A stretch of 64,000 bases of DNA from positions 6,718,501 to 6,782,500 of the forward strand of contig OZ024869.1 of assembly GCA_964017185.1 (NCBI GenBank), read 5' to 3'. Of this stretch, positions 51,005 through 62,654 are shown in pieces. The position numbers and the translations under genes were made by a program. How positions within the stretch are numbered: position 1 is the first letter of the stretch; each line of letters begins with the position of its first letter. A model generated the notes under the pieces. That model ran no database searches. It was not told where the DNA came from and worked only from the letters and a program-made list of their open reading frames with translations. Source of the stretch: Rugalucina vietnamica (Eukaryota > Mollusca > Bivalvia > Lucinida > Lucinidae).

Positions 51005-52587
51005 AACCAGAAGACAAATGGTCCTATAAGGACCAATGGTCCTGTAAACGCCCACCTGAGCTCTTGTGGTTCAGAAAAGATGATTTTTTGATGTTTCATA
51101 TTTTCTTATATGGCAGGTAATTGGACCCCAGGGCCAAGAATTACAATCCTCCCTTAAACCACTGTCACACTTTTGCGTATCCACTCACGTATCTACGGCG
51201 TAAAAAGATGCGAAAGATATGCCACGCGTACTTCGAAGCTCAAACTCCTCGATACGTAGCTAGTTCGCCGAGGTGCTACGTTCTTTTTTGTGTGCACTTA
51301 AAAATTTGTAGCATGTATGTGGCAGGTCCGATACCCCGTACATACGTCACACATACGTGGTACATACGAAAGCGACATGGCAGGTACGTCATAGTTACGT
51401 AGCTCATATTCCTGATCTAAGCTGTGGCTCATATTCCTGATACACCACACGTACGTCCTGGTTAACTTGCCTCGTAACTGTGACGTAGGTACAGCGTACC
51501 TTTCGTATCTGCTACGTATGTGTGGCGTGTCTTCGACTCTCGTTTTGTATCTACGGCATATCAGCTACGTGCGTGTGGCGTATCTTGCGTATCAATGGCG
51601 TATGTGCTACATACGTTTTGCTGCTGTGGAGTATGTGTGACGTATTAGGAGTATTATTAATATTTTGTGGCCTTCCAAGAGAATCTTAATGCTTCTATAT
51701 AAATGTTTCTATATGTAGCACATACGCCATTGATACGCGACATACGCTGATACGCCGTAGATACGAAAAGAGAGTAGAGAATACGCCATACTTACGTCAC
51801 ACATACGTAGCAGATACGAAAGGTGCGCTGTACATACGTCACGGTTACGTGGCATGTTAACCGCGACTTATGTGTGGCGTATGAGGAGTATGAGCTACGT
51901 ATCTAAGGCGTACCTGCCACGTTGCTTTCGTATGGACCACGTACATGTATGTGTGACGTATGTACGGCGAATCGGACCTGCCACGTACATGATACTAATT
52001 TTTAAGTACACACATAAAAAACGTAGCGCCTCGGCGTATGAGGAGTATGAGCTACGTATCAAGGAGTATGAGCTACATATGCTCACGTATGTACTACGTA
52101 CGCGTGACGCACCTTTCGTATCTTAATACGCCGTAGGTATGCGAGTCGATAGGCGATAGTGTGACAGCGGTTTAAAACCAATAACTGCTCTTGTGGTTTT
52201 AGAGAAGATGTTTCCCCATTATACGTCTATGATAGATGTTGACGCCCAGTGCGTGGTCAATTTGGACCCCGCAGTATGTATGAAGGCAAGTACCAAACAT
52301 TGTTCCGCACAAAATATAAAGCTCTGGGCCAGAAGAAGATTTTTGTTATGTTATTCCCAATGTACATGTAAGTCTATGGGAGCTATCTCTTGCCAGGAAA
52401 ACTTTAATTTTAATCAAATCTGTTCCAAAACCCAATGAAGTCAAATCCCCACATAAAATTGGAACACAACTGGCCCACTAGCTTCAGAAATACTTAGAAA
52501 TTGTGGACGGACGCCGATAGACGACAACAAAAGAGCCTTGCTAAACTTCAAGCTCAGCTGATAAACCTTTGGCTCAGGTGAGCTGAA
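51005..52587 (+). mobile_element. Pearl-like element A, interrupted
   Basis: Starts ACCAGAAGACAAATGGTCC with a duplicated ACCAATGGTCCTGTAAACGC and ends GGACGGACGCCGATAGACG ... TTTGGCTCAGGTGAGCT. Two parts, 51005-51157 and 52175-52587, are separated by a fold-back element. Confidence 0.7.
51158..52174. mobile_element. Fold-back element rich in TACGTA/ATACGCC words
   Basis: Ends TTAAACCACTGTCACAC and GTGTGACAGCGGTTTAA. Most of the 1 kb is self-complementary: 51484-51615 pairs with about 51713-51850 (GTATCAATGGCGTATGTGCT / AGCACATACGCCATTGATAC). TTAA at both ends may be target site or terminus. Inserted in a pearl-like A element. No coding capacity. Confidence 0.78.
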
Positions 52588-52810
52588 AATGCCAGACATC
52601 CCAAGAAAATAAACAAACACCTGCCATTCTTTGGTCAAGCTCATAGGGTATACAGGGCACTAAGAGGTCACTTCTCTATTGGTGCCACATCATGTGAAAA
52701 ACCTGCTTTACACTTAAAGAACAAATAATAGTATCATATAATCAAATCGCCTGATCATCAGCCCTCTGCTTGGGTCAATGCATTGTACATTTATTGTATA
52801 TTGTATACAT

Positions 52811-53013
52811 TTAGCCGCATCATAAAAAAGCAACCACATTTGCATATGCAAAACCAAAGGCCCAGATCAGCTTAGCAGTAACTACTGGTGTGGTATTGTC
52901 AGTTTGATGTTTCACAGTCTGATACAGGGATAGTACAATCCCTTTTCCAGCATGACTGTAGAAAACTCTTATTCTTAGCTCTGTTCATGTTTTTTTTTCT
53001 TTGGTGTAGCTCA
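52811..53013 (+). mobile_element. T-family MITE, rearranged
   Basis: TAGCCGCATCATAAAAAAGC at the left, GCATATGCAAAACCAAAGGC and CAGATCAGCTTAGCAGTAAC in the middle, and TTTGGTGTAGCTCA at the right. Internal order altered. Confidence 0.6.
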
Positions 53014-54549
53014 TCCTTGGACTTGACCTTATGGGCAATTAGGAAGCATCTTAATTACATAACAAAAGACATTGAACTAGGGCACTGCCCCATTACTAGT
53101 GGTCAGGTAAGGCTATCTTATTACATAATATCTGCATGGACTGACCTTGCACAGAAGGAATTTATGGCTGTGGCCCTGTATTATTGACTGCAGTATAACA
53201 CCTTAATTGTCTTAGCCTAGGAAAACCTGTCTTTGTGTGAACCACTCAGTTTGCTTTATTAAGAAATGAATTTCATTTAATGAGTTTCATGGTGCTATGA
53301 ACCGCATTTGGTCGAGTGCAAAGTGAATGAACCCCAAAGGTTCATGTAAGCTTTGCTATATTTACTCATTGCTTATATATTTACATTCATACCATAATTT
53401 GCTGACAGCTTTAGGAAAACTATCATGCACAGATTTTTTGTTTGCTTGTTTGTGTTAGTGTCATCTGCTAAGCTAATGCCATAGTGTTCAATCCATCCAG
53501 AGGCAGGTTACCAGTACTTAGTGCACATGTCCTTGACCATTTATTTGTCAAATGCTCTTCTTGAATCAGTCGATGAGGAAGACTGGCTGTAGAAATTTTA
53601 CGAAAGAAATGTGCAGAATGCAAGGATCTATCACAGGTCCGCTTCATTATGTATTGGACACGCTACCGATGATGGCTAACAAAACTTTCCCATGTAATTA
53701 CAAGTTTTAAAACTATAGCTGTAATACATCCAAATCAGGTTCTTGGACTCATCTGATGAGGCTTATAGATGCTCAATTCAACAAGTTTCATTTTTGTAAG
53801 GGTGGAGCTACATGTATTTCTTCTTGGGGACCAGAACTATGAGGAGGCAAGTGTCCCGTGAGGACACAACTAAGCAACGGTAGGGATTTAGAAGTCCAGG
53901 CTGTTTACTCCAGAGTAAGTAAGCCTCTGCGCTTGATGCTTCAACCTCGAGTTCTTGTTCTCATCTTAGATAATCAGTAAGTCTATGTAGATCTGACGGT
54001 CAAAGCACCACTTTTCACATATCAAAATACCAGAACAGAACATCAGTAAAAGAGAGTCCTTGGTTTCAATACCAAGATCATTGGTGTCAATGAAAAGAAA
54101 ATGCAATTCTCAATTAGTACATGTATAAACAAATCAGACAGCCCTGGTGGATAAATTATTGAAGATTGCCACACATGTTAATGGAAAATGGGAGAAAAAT
54201 TATGTCACGAAACTGTGCTGAACCCATTATTGGCAATTAATAGGAGATTGTTTTGACATTAATTCGCCAACAGATGATTATAAAGATAAGACCTGTATAC
54301 AACTGGAAAAAGGTTAAGGAACACTTTTCCATCAATTTTAATTTTGGTAGCTTGGTGAAAATGACTTTTGCATCATCTAGACTCATACTGAATTACTGAA
54401 GAAAACAAGATTATATTTTGTTCTATGATCAAATAACCAATATGCTAGCTGTAATATGATACATTTCATAATATGTATTTTTGCCATTGCTTATCAATAC
54501 ACACAACGCAAAAAGGTTTACAGAAAATCAACAAGAAATGTTATAAGAG
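53014..54549. other. No gene or named repeat seen
   Basis: AT-rich unique-looking sequence. A SINE-like ACTGGT...CCATTTATTTG piece may occur near 53500, but too weak to call. Confidence 0.4.
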
Positions 54550-55711
54550 AGCAGTCACACATTAGTATCTCAATGGCATGCGAATTTTTCGCAACTGTTT
54601 TGTGAATTTAGTCGCGGACTTTCGCACAACATTCGTGCAAGTGTCGCACGAGTGTCGTTTAAGAATTTTTATGTGTCATGAACTGGTTGCGAAGGTTTTA
54701 AGCATGCTCAAAATTTGTATGCGAATTAAAAAAAAATATTTCCCAAGACTGACGCATGTCTTGCGACAGTCGTACGACATTCGTGCGAGTGTCACAAACC
54801 TGTCGCCGCAAATTTAAGGAGAATTGACAAATTTCGTACGACAGTCGCGTGACAGTCTTGAGAAAACGTGCAAACACCTCGCGACTATCTGGCAAGAAAA
54901 TAAAACTAAGCGACATTCGTACGAATGTCGTGCGACATACGCACGAATGTCGTGCGACACACGCCTGAATGTCTCACGACTGATGTACGAATGAAAAAGA
55001 AAATAAAGCTACATTCGTGGGAATCATGAGACACTCTCACGAATGTCTTGCGACTGTAGCGCGACAGACGCAAGACTTATTATCAAAATTAGACCGAAAT
55101 TCGCAAATTTGTCTCATAAATGTCCAACAGTGGCTTAAGCATTTTATCCCAACGCTTGGTCGTATTAAAAAATCTCAACACACTGAAGATTTTGAAAGTA
55201 TAAAATTAATGTTTGTTTCTAAAACTCCTTTTAGAAGTCACACATAAGTGCGAGACTGAAGCGTCTGGCGGACGTCTGAAAAAATCTCAAAACGCTGAAA
55301 AATTTGGAGTATGTTTGTGTTACGTCCCAGACACCCTAAACACGCACTACAGGCTTGCAGCAAATGTTAAATGCGGGTATAATGCACGCTTAGGCACGTT
55401 CCTGAAATTATATCTCGTAAACTCGGAATCTGTCATGCTCTTGGCACTTACTCGAAACGTTGAATGCCCTAAACATACCGATTTTCGAAAACATTGTAAA
55501 GTATGCTTAAAAATCTTGTGAGCCCAAAACGCCGCGCGTTTAGCGTGCACCGACCTACAGCGATGCATATCTTAATGTACATCAAGCGTAAAAAAACACG
55601 CTTGTAACACGTTTCTAACATCTCCAACGTGCTCCTGACGTATGTTGAATTTTATATTTTTGTCAACACGCCCGGCGCACGTTTGGCTTGACGCTAATGT
55701 GTGACTGCTAT
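54550..55711. mobile_element. Second fold-back element rich in CGTGCGACA words
   Basis: Ends AGCAGTCACACATTAG and CTAATGTGTGACTGCT are exact inverses. The left half is packed with ACATTCGTACGAATGTCGTG-type palindromes (54560-55080). The right half has other pairs. Ends and layout recall the element at 51158-52174. Confidence 0.78.
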
Positions 55712-55954
55712 TACTGGAACACTCCTGATAACCAAATTAATTTTAATTAAAACACACTGTACTAGTAAACTTTCATCTGTTAATCAATAAAATCTTCAAT
55801 GTTCTAAAAACGATTTTTAAGGAGAGACCAAACCTTTTAATTTAATTAACTGATTTAACTAATGAATTATAGTTTTCAGAATTTATTTTGTGTGTGTTGA
55901 TGACGATTTGAACGTTATTTTTGTGTCAAAATCTTGATCTGAGTTTATCCTAAT

Positions 55955-56114
55955 ATGACATGCAAAAAAATGAAAATCGGTCAGCAGAAAATGTTTTCAT
56001 GGGAACAATTGGTTGTGAATAGGAATTTTGCATTGGCAAGGGAGATAAACCATGATCCTGAAAATGGATACTTTCGAAAATGTTTACTTGATCATGAATA
56101 TTTTGTCTCAGGTA
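55955..56114 (+). CDS. Possible orphan coding exon
   Basis: An ATG-initiated frame runs to a perfect donor, TCTCAG|GTAAGT at 56113. It reads MTCKKMKIGQQKMFSWEQLV, later DPENGYFRKCLLDHEYFVS. No family recognised and no partner exon found; it lies inside the candidate 8.45 kb element. Confidence 0.22.
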
Positions 56115-57174
56115 AGTCGTTTGTGTCATTTTATTATTTAGTGAGAATTTAAGACTTTTGTGGTAAATTATTTATCTCCCTTTCATGATTTTTTTGTACA
56201 GAAAATCTCTATTCAAAATTGCCTTGACCAGAACGTTTTTTCATTTGTCAAGGGATTTTCAAAATGTTTGCTGCACTCTTTGCGACAAAACAAAATGGTC
56301 CTTTGTGCCAAGAAAATATTTCATCTAGATAAAAACAGTTTCAAAATATCTGCGAAAACCCTTTAATGGTTATTCTTGAAAGGAAGGTTCACTGACAGGC
56401 CATATGCTTCAATCATCCTAAAATAATTTCTGATACGCAAATTTACCAGCATGTTATTTTGTACGAAAGAAGGACAGTGGCTTTAAAACCGACCTTTCGT
56501 GCCCTTCAGAAAAAAGATAATGAAGGTTGGTCAAAGTTTGTAAGACAGAGTACCAGCTACTGGCACTTTGTGATTTGCTCGTAGAACAACTGCGTTTCCA
56601 CATATATAAAGTACATATTTTCAAATGACATGTCTCAATTTTGCCCTCAGATCAGCAGAGGTGTTCCCTAATTTTTTGCCATGTGTATATCTACACTGAC
56701 CAGGCTATAACCCTCAATGGCAGAGTCTGGTTTCTAGTTCAGGAGTCAAGCATAGGTCAACCTCTGACCTTAAATGACATGACCTTGACTCCAGACAATA
56801 CACTAAAAACAATACACTCCGCTCCAAGACTCTTGACTCCATGAATTAGTATATGCCTTTATTTTTAGCATGCAGATAAGTTTTCAAAATCTGACTTCGT
56901 GCAGAGGAAGAAAAAAAGATAGACTTCATGACCATACAAAATATTTGTTTTTTAATTGAACAGCTGCTGTGTAGTTCGTGACGATACGACCACTTGATTC
57001 GGAACTGGATAAGATTCGAAACCGGATAAATTACTGTACCTGATTCTACACACGCATTAGATTTTCAGAAAATGGTGATAACGCTCCATGTTCAATTGAT
57101 AATTGTGTGATTTTATTGACTTTTTAAACTGTTTGCTTTTATAGCTCTAGTTCGAGATGGAGGTTGAGGAAAGA

Positions 57175-57246
57175 AAGCGAAGCTGATCTGCGTCTTTGCT
57201 TTTGCATATATATGCAAAACGTTTGGTTTTTCATGGCACTGCTCAA
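57175..57246 (-). mobile_element. T-family MITE fragment
   Basis: GAAGCTGATCTGCGTCTTTG, ATGCAAAACGTTTGG and TTTTCATGGCACTGCTCA: only the right third remains. Confidence 0.6.
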
Positions 57247-57489
57247 TTATATGTTCAGATACGGGTTCGATCACATCGAACTTGTTTTTAAAAGTTGTAT
57301 GCTGCAAACCCTTCATAATTCTATGACCAGTTTCTATTATATGTACAGGCTATGTTTAAATCTACCATCATTTGCAGTAATATTCATTGTACATGTTGTA
57401 CAACTGTGGAATCATAAATTCAACAATTACCACACACAGGCCTATTTAATGTTTTTAACGAGACCTTTTTTCTGCTGTTAGATTTGTGC

Positions 57490-58228
57490 TAAAAGAAACA
57501 ATAAACTGAACTTCCATGAGATTTATGAATGTTCAGAATTATCCCATCGGATTGGCTCATCTGGTCTGGCGTGATGCTGGTTATGATATCATGTCGGTCC
57601 AGAGGGCTGGGTGGAAGGCCAGGTTAATGTCTGGTACTTATATGCTACAGGCCACACGTGCGAGGTTTAATCAGTTTGAGGTGGATCCAACGTGCTTGTT
57701 ATGTTTCAAAGAACCAGAAAATATTGAGCATTTCTTGCTTAGATGTGAGTCACTAAACAAAATAAGACAACCATTTCTGGATAAGATCTATAAGTTAATT
57801 CAGAATTCATTGGGTGTGGCAAAGCTGAATGACTTTAAAATTAATGATACAGAGTTCACTGCTATTCTCCTGGACTGTACAGTGCTGATTGATCCTAATA
57901 GTGTGCTACTCCTGGAAGCATTCCTGCATGAGATGGAGACCTTCTCCAGAGGACTCTGCTATGCTCTTCATATGAAACGCACTTCCTTACTCAGCCAGTC
58001 AAACTGAATTGTTACGAACTTGTATATACAAGTGTACATAAGTTGAAGTTAGTTGCATGTTTATCGTGGTGTACGGGAAAACACTTGATAGCAAGAACAA
58101 TATAAGAGCTTGAAATCGGTGGGGTGCAAGTATTAATTAAGCCTCAAAGTATTAAATCTGAGAAATTCACACGTATCAACGTGGTTCTCCTGGAAGAGGA
58201 GGGATCTACTAACAACAACAACAACTGG
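57490..58228 (+). pseudogene. LINE 3' end fragment
   Basis: ORF 57516-58007 (163 codons) has the C-terminal zinc motif of LINE reverse transcriptases, PTCLLCFKEPENIEHFLLRC (C-x2-C-x8-H-x4-C), preceded by YMLQATRARFNQFEVD. No RT core remains: strongly 5'-truncated. The 3' UTR ends GGAGGGATCTACTAACAAC with an (AAC)n tail at 58208-58226. A different family from the LINE at 40 kb. Confidence 0.75.
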
Positions 58229-58289
58229 CTAATTGTTTTCAACACCTGATATCAGGATATGGTTTCATTGATAACGACATAGCTACACA

Positions 58290-59354
58290 TCTGCGAGCAG
58301 ACAACAACAGTATACGGTAATTATAGTATTGGGATATCGCAGCTAAAATTATTACATCCACGAATGCTTGGATGTAAATATTGGCGTACGGCTGTCTGCT
58401 TGTGTTATTGGATTTTCAAATCCGACACATGCGCAGTGGAGCAGTCTAGGCCAATTATAGAAAGTTTATTTACCTGTTAAGAATTCCTTTTTGTGTGTTT
58501 TTAACATCATCTACGCGTTTCAGTTAATTCAGCATTTAGTTGACCTTGCCATGGTATTCCAGGTAATGTTTTGCTACAAAAATGATAGCATGTCAAATGT
58601 CTTACATGCCATCAAACGTCTAAAACATTCACGACAGTTATTAAAACGTCCAATTTTGCGAGTGGGTGGGGTTAGTGTTAATAACATTTTTAAATGGTAG
58701 GGTTGGTATATTGGAGTGGAGCAGACTGGTGTAGTTGTAAATATATTGATCTTGGAATGAGGCGTTCCTTGTTCACCAGTCCTTTGGGGCCTTCAGATCG
58801 GCCCCATTCATGGATGAAATTTATCTTTCTATACTGCCATACGCCCTCACGGACATTCAAGGCAGATGCGCTGTCGATCAGAAAAACGCTGATAATTAAT
58901 GAAAAGACGGGTTAAAAGCATTCAGAAAGGCGGATAAAAGATGATAGGTTAAAATAGGTGGAATTTAAAAACGGATAAAAACAACTATTTCCAGATCGCA
59001 AAGGTAGGTATAATGCATGCAGGGATGATGTCGTACAGATAAGTTTGCTCATTCAGAGGAGGTACATTATTTGGTGTTTTTCGCTATGCCTTACCAAATT
59101 CGGAGCGCAAAATATGGAATCAAAATGAATTTTTTTCATCAAAACATTGCATATTCTATTAGATTTCCGGATATAGTTTATTCCAAGGTAAGGAATGCGT
59201 AATATTTTGGTCATATTATGATTTTATTAGCGTCTGAAATGAGTAAACGCATAGCGATAATGACCGAGGTTACCACCTCCACCAAATGAAGAAAAAAGCG
59301 GGAGAGGTGACCGATATTGATTTCTTTTCACGGAAGAGTACTTTGCCAACCTGC
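58290..59354. other. Intergenic, no gene supported
   Basis: A small hairpin TTACATCCACGAATGCTTGGATGTAA-like stem lies at about 58350-58375. ORFs at 58491-58700 and 58694-58915 lack motifs. Confidence 0.4.
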
Positions 59355-59900
59355 CCTATGGATTTACTCTATTAAAGGCCATTGAAAAGTCCAGCAGTAT
59401 CAGATCAGTTTGCTTACCTTGACTCACACTCCTGGCAAGGTCCTCGACCAACGTGGTAAACTGTGTTTCACATGACCTTTTCTCTCTGAAACCATGTTGT
59501 AGATCATGTAATAGGCCATTTGCATTGAGGTACTTTACCACATGTTAAGCAATGATATGCTCTAGGACCTTGCAAAGTATGCAAGTCAAGGATATGGGTC
59601 TAGTTGGCAGCAGATGATTTGTTTCCCTTCTTAAAAACTGGGGTGACTTGAGCTTTACACCAGTCTGCTGGGAGCTTGCCTGTTTTGAGGGAGTGCTCAA
59701 AAATAATTTGTATAATAGGGGCGATTTCCACATGCAGTTCCTTGAGCAAGAGTGGTTTGAGCTTGTCTGGTACGGCTGCCTTAAAGGGTTTCAGATTTGA
59801 AGTAGTTTGAGAATGCCATTGCAGGAAATACTTAACTCCTCCATTTTTGGATTAGTGTTTAGAATTCCATCTGGTACAGCGTCATGACCCCTTTTTACCA
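59355..59900 (-). pseudogene. Reverse-transcriptase relic, minus strand
   Basis: Minus strand in shifted frames: KTGKLPADWCKAQVTPVFKK-like, then RPISLTCILCKVLEHIIA, then LLHDLQHGFREKRSCETQ and ILLDFSMAFNRVN. The usual F-S-K-A-F-D is altered to F-S-M-A-F-N, so the catalytic aspartate is lost. CR1/Jockey-type RT, 5'- and 3'-truncated. Confidence 0.8.
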
Positions 59901-59934
59901 CAATCAGTCATATCCTGGATTTGTATCTGACATA

Positions 59935-61070
59935 GTCAGAAATTGTTGTTACAAAAGAAAGAGTAACAAAACTCCTTAAAGGTCTGAACCCTCCTAAAGC
60001 CTTAGGACCTGATGAGCTCCATCCTAGAGTCCTAAAAGAATTGGCAAAAGAATTAGGACCGGTATTTCTTCCAGCAGTCAATATATATGGGTGAAATCCC
60101 CAAGGAATGGTCACTTGCTAATATTTGTCCACTTTTCAAGAAAGGTGACACTGACAGGTCCCTTGCTTGTAATTACTGCCCAGTTTCTTTGACTTGTATT
60201 CCTTGCAAACTTCTAGAACATATTGTCTGCTCAAATATCATGGGTCATCTTGACCAATATAATCTTTTGTCGGACAAAGAGCATGCATTCAGGAAATGGC
60301 ATAGTTGTGAAACTCAGCTGATTACAGTAATAAATGATTTGGCAAAAATATTGGACAAAAAGGGTCAGGTTGACACTTTCATTTTGGATTTTGAAAAAGC
60401 TTTCAACACCCCTCCACACGAACTTCTAAAAAGCAAATTGTTTAGTTATGGTATAGGTGGAAAGACATTGGAATGGATAAATGCTTTTATGTGCTTCAGG
60501 CAGCAAAAGGTAGTAGTTAATGGTGCTAAATCTGACTGGGCCCCTGTTGTGTCTGGTGTCCCACAGGGCACCGTTCTCGGTCCATTGTTGTTCTCCTTAT
60601 ACATAAATGACATACCCATTGGCATTGACTCTCAAATGAGGCTTTTTGCTGATGACTGTTTGTTATCGTGAAATTATAACAGTAGAAGATTGAAACTTCA
60701 GAAATACATTTACCTTTTAGGGAGCTGGGCCCGAAAATGGGGCATGAGATTTCTACCTGTCAAATGCAACAAGATGCAGCTGACAATTAAGCGGATAAAT
60801 AAATTGAGGCCTCATACACCCTCGAGGGTACGGTATTGGAAAATGTTGGTAGCATTGAATATATAGGTGTAACAATTACAAATGACTTGAAGTGGAATAC
60901 CCATATCACCAATATCTGTACTTAAGCCAACAGAACACTTGGATTCTTGAGGAGAAACTTATTTTCTTTGCCCCCAAGATGTTAAAGAAGCAGCTTATAA
61001 AGGACCGGTGCGCCCAGTCCTGGAATATTGTTTGATTTAGTGCAGTTATAAACAGTGATTGGGGTATTGT
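59935..61070 (+). pseudogene. Reverse-transcriptase relic, copy 1
   Basis: Frames: 59942-60065 (LLKGLNPPKALGPDELHPRV), frameshift, then 60087-60671 (EIPKEWSLANICPLFKKGD ... SGVPQGTVLGPLLFSLYIND ... RLFADDC), then a stop and a decayed C-terminal part (LGSWARKWGMRF-like). CR1/Jockey-like RT. Points divergently from the minus-strand relic only about 40 bp away. Confidence 0.85.
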
Positions 61071-61131
61071 AAAATTATGTTTAATTAGAAATTTCAACTG
61101 TGAAATACAGCTTTACACTTTTATTTTAAAT

Positions 61132-62572
61132 TGTTAGCTCGCCTGCACGAAGTGCATAGAGCTATTGTAGTCACCTCGGTCGTACCCGTTTACGTGTACG
61201 TCCGTGTCACACTTTCGGTTAAAGTTTTTTATAAGTCTATATCTCTTGACCATGTTGATGGATCAAGTTGATACTTTGCATGTTGCTAGATATTGGTCTG
61301 AAGTTTTACGCAGTACCATCATGACCCACCCTGGGTGACCTTGAGGTCAAGGTCACGGACTTAGAAATTTTGTGTTTAAGTTTTTGGTTAAAGTTTTTGT
61401 AAGTCTATATCTCTTGACCATATTGATAGATTGAGTTGATACTTTGCATGTTGCTAGAAATTGGTCTGAGGTTTTACGCAGTACCATCATGACCCACCCT
61501 TGATGACCTTGAGGTCAAGGTCACGGACTTAGAAATTTTGTGTTTAAGTTTTTTTGGTTAAAGTTTTTGTAAGTCTATATCTCTTGACCATAATGATGGG
61601 TTGAGTTGATACTTTGCATGTTGCTAGATATTGGTCTGAAGTTTTATGCAGTACCATCATGACCCACTCTCGATGACCTTGAGGTCAAGGTCACAGACTT
61701 AGAAATTTTGTGTTTAAGTTTTTGATTTAAGTTTTTGTAAGTCTATATCTCTTGACCATGTTGATGGATCAAGTTGATACTTTGCATGTTGCTAGATATT
61801 GGTCTGAAGTTTTACGCAGTAACATCATGACCCACCCTGGGTGACCTTGGGGTCAAGGTCACGGACTTAGAAATTTTGTGTTTAAGTTTTTGGTTAAAGT
61901 TTTTGTAAGTCTATATCTCTTGACCATAATGATGGATTGAGTTGATACTTTGCATGTTGCTAGATATTGGTCTGAAGTTTTATGCAGTACCATCATGACC
62001 CACTCTCGATGACCTTGAGGTCAAGGTCACAGACTTAGAAATTTTGTGTTTAAGTTTTTGATTAAGTTTTTGTAAGTCTAAATCTCTTGACCATGTTGAT
62101 TGATCAAGTTGATACTTTGCATGTTGGTAGATATTGGTCTGAAGTTTTATGCAGTACCATCATGACCTACCCTGGGTGACCTTGAGGTCAAGGTCACAGA
62201 CTTAAAAATTTTGTGTTAATTTTTTTGGTTAAAGTCTTGAGCATGTTGATGGATAAAGTTGATACTTGCATGTTGATAGATATTGGTCTCGGGTTTTATG
62301 CTGTACATCACAACTCACCTGGATGACCTTGAGGTCAGGGTCACGGACTTGGAAGTTTTGTGTTTAAGTTTTGGTTAATGTTTTTTTAAGTCTATATCTC
62401 TTGAACATGTAGATTGATCAAGTTGATACTTTGCATTGGTCTGAAGTTTTATGTTGTACCATTCATGACCCACCTGAGTGACCTTGAGGTCAAGGTCATG
62501 GGTCATAGATTTTAACAGATGCAGTGGCAAAGCACAAGTCAGGCGAGCTACGCTGTCCTGCGACAGCTCTTA
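61132..62572 (+). mobile_element. Pearl-like element E
   Basis: Starts TTAGCTCGCCTGCACGAAGT and ends AGTCAGGCGAGCTACGCTGT with a hairpin GCTGTCCTGCGACAGC. The core is eight units of about 168 bp, each with AAGTCTATATCTCTTGACCA, TTGATACTTTGCATGTTGCT, ATCATGACCCACCC and GACCTTGAGGTCAAGGTCAC. Later units are shorter and more diverged. No ACGG run. Confidence 0.85.
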
Positions 62573-62654
62573 TTTTAAGGTTTTATTCATGGTTTTATTC
62601 ACAATGAATTAAAGAACACTTTGATGCACCCTCACCTTTTGAAAATAGTTATTC

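Larger units (their letters stand above)
48588..57043. mobile_element. Candidate large element with inverted ends
   Basis: TACAGTAAATTATCCAGTTC at about 48588 is inverted near 57015-57043 (GGATAAATTACTGTA), with TTATCCAGTTCCGAATCA words near both ends (48771-48810; reverse at about 56998-57012). The two ends may bound one 8.45 kb transposon that later took other insertions, or be two unrelated solo ends. No transposase was recognised inside. Confidence 0.3.
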
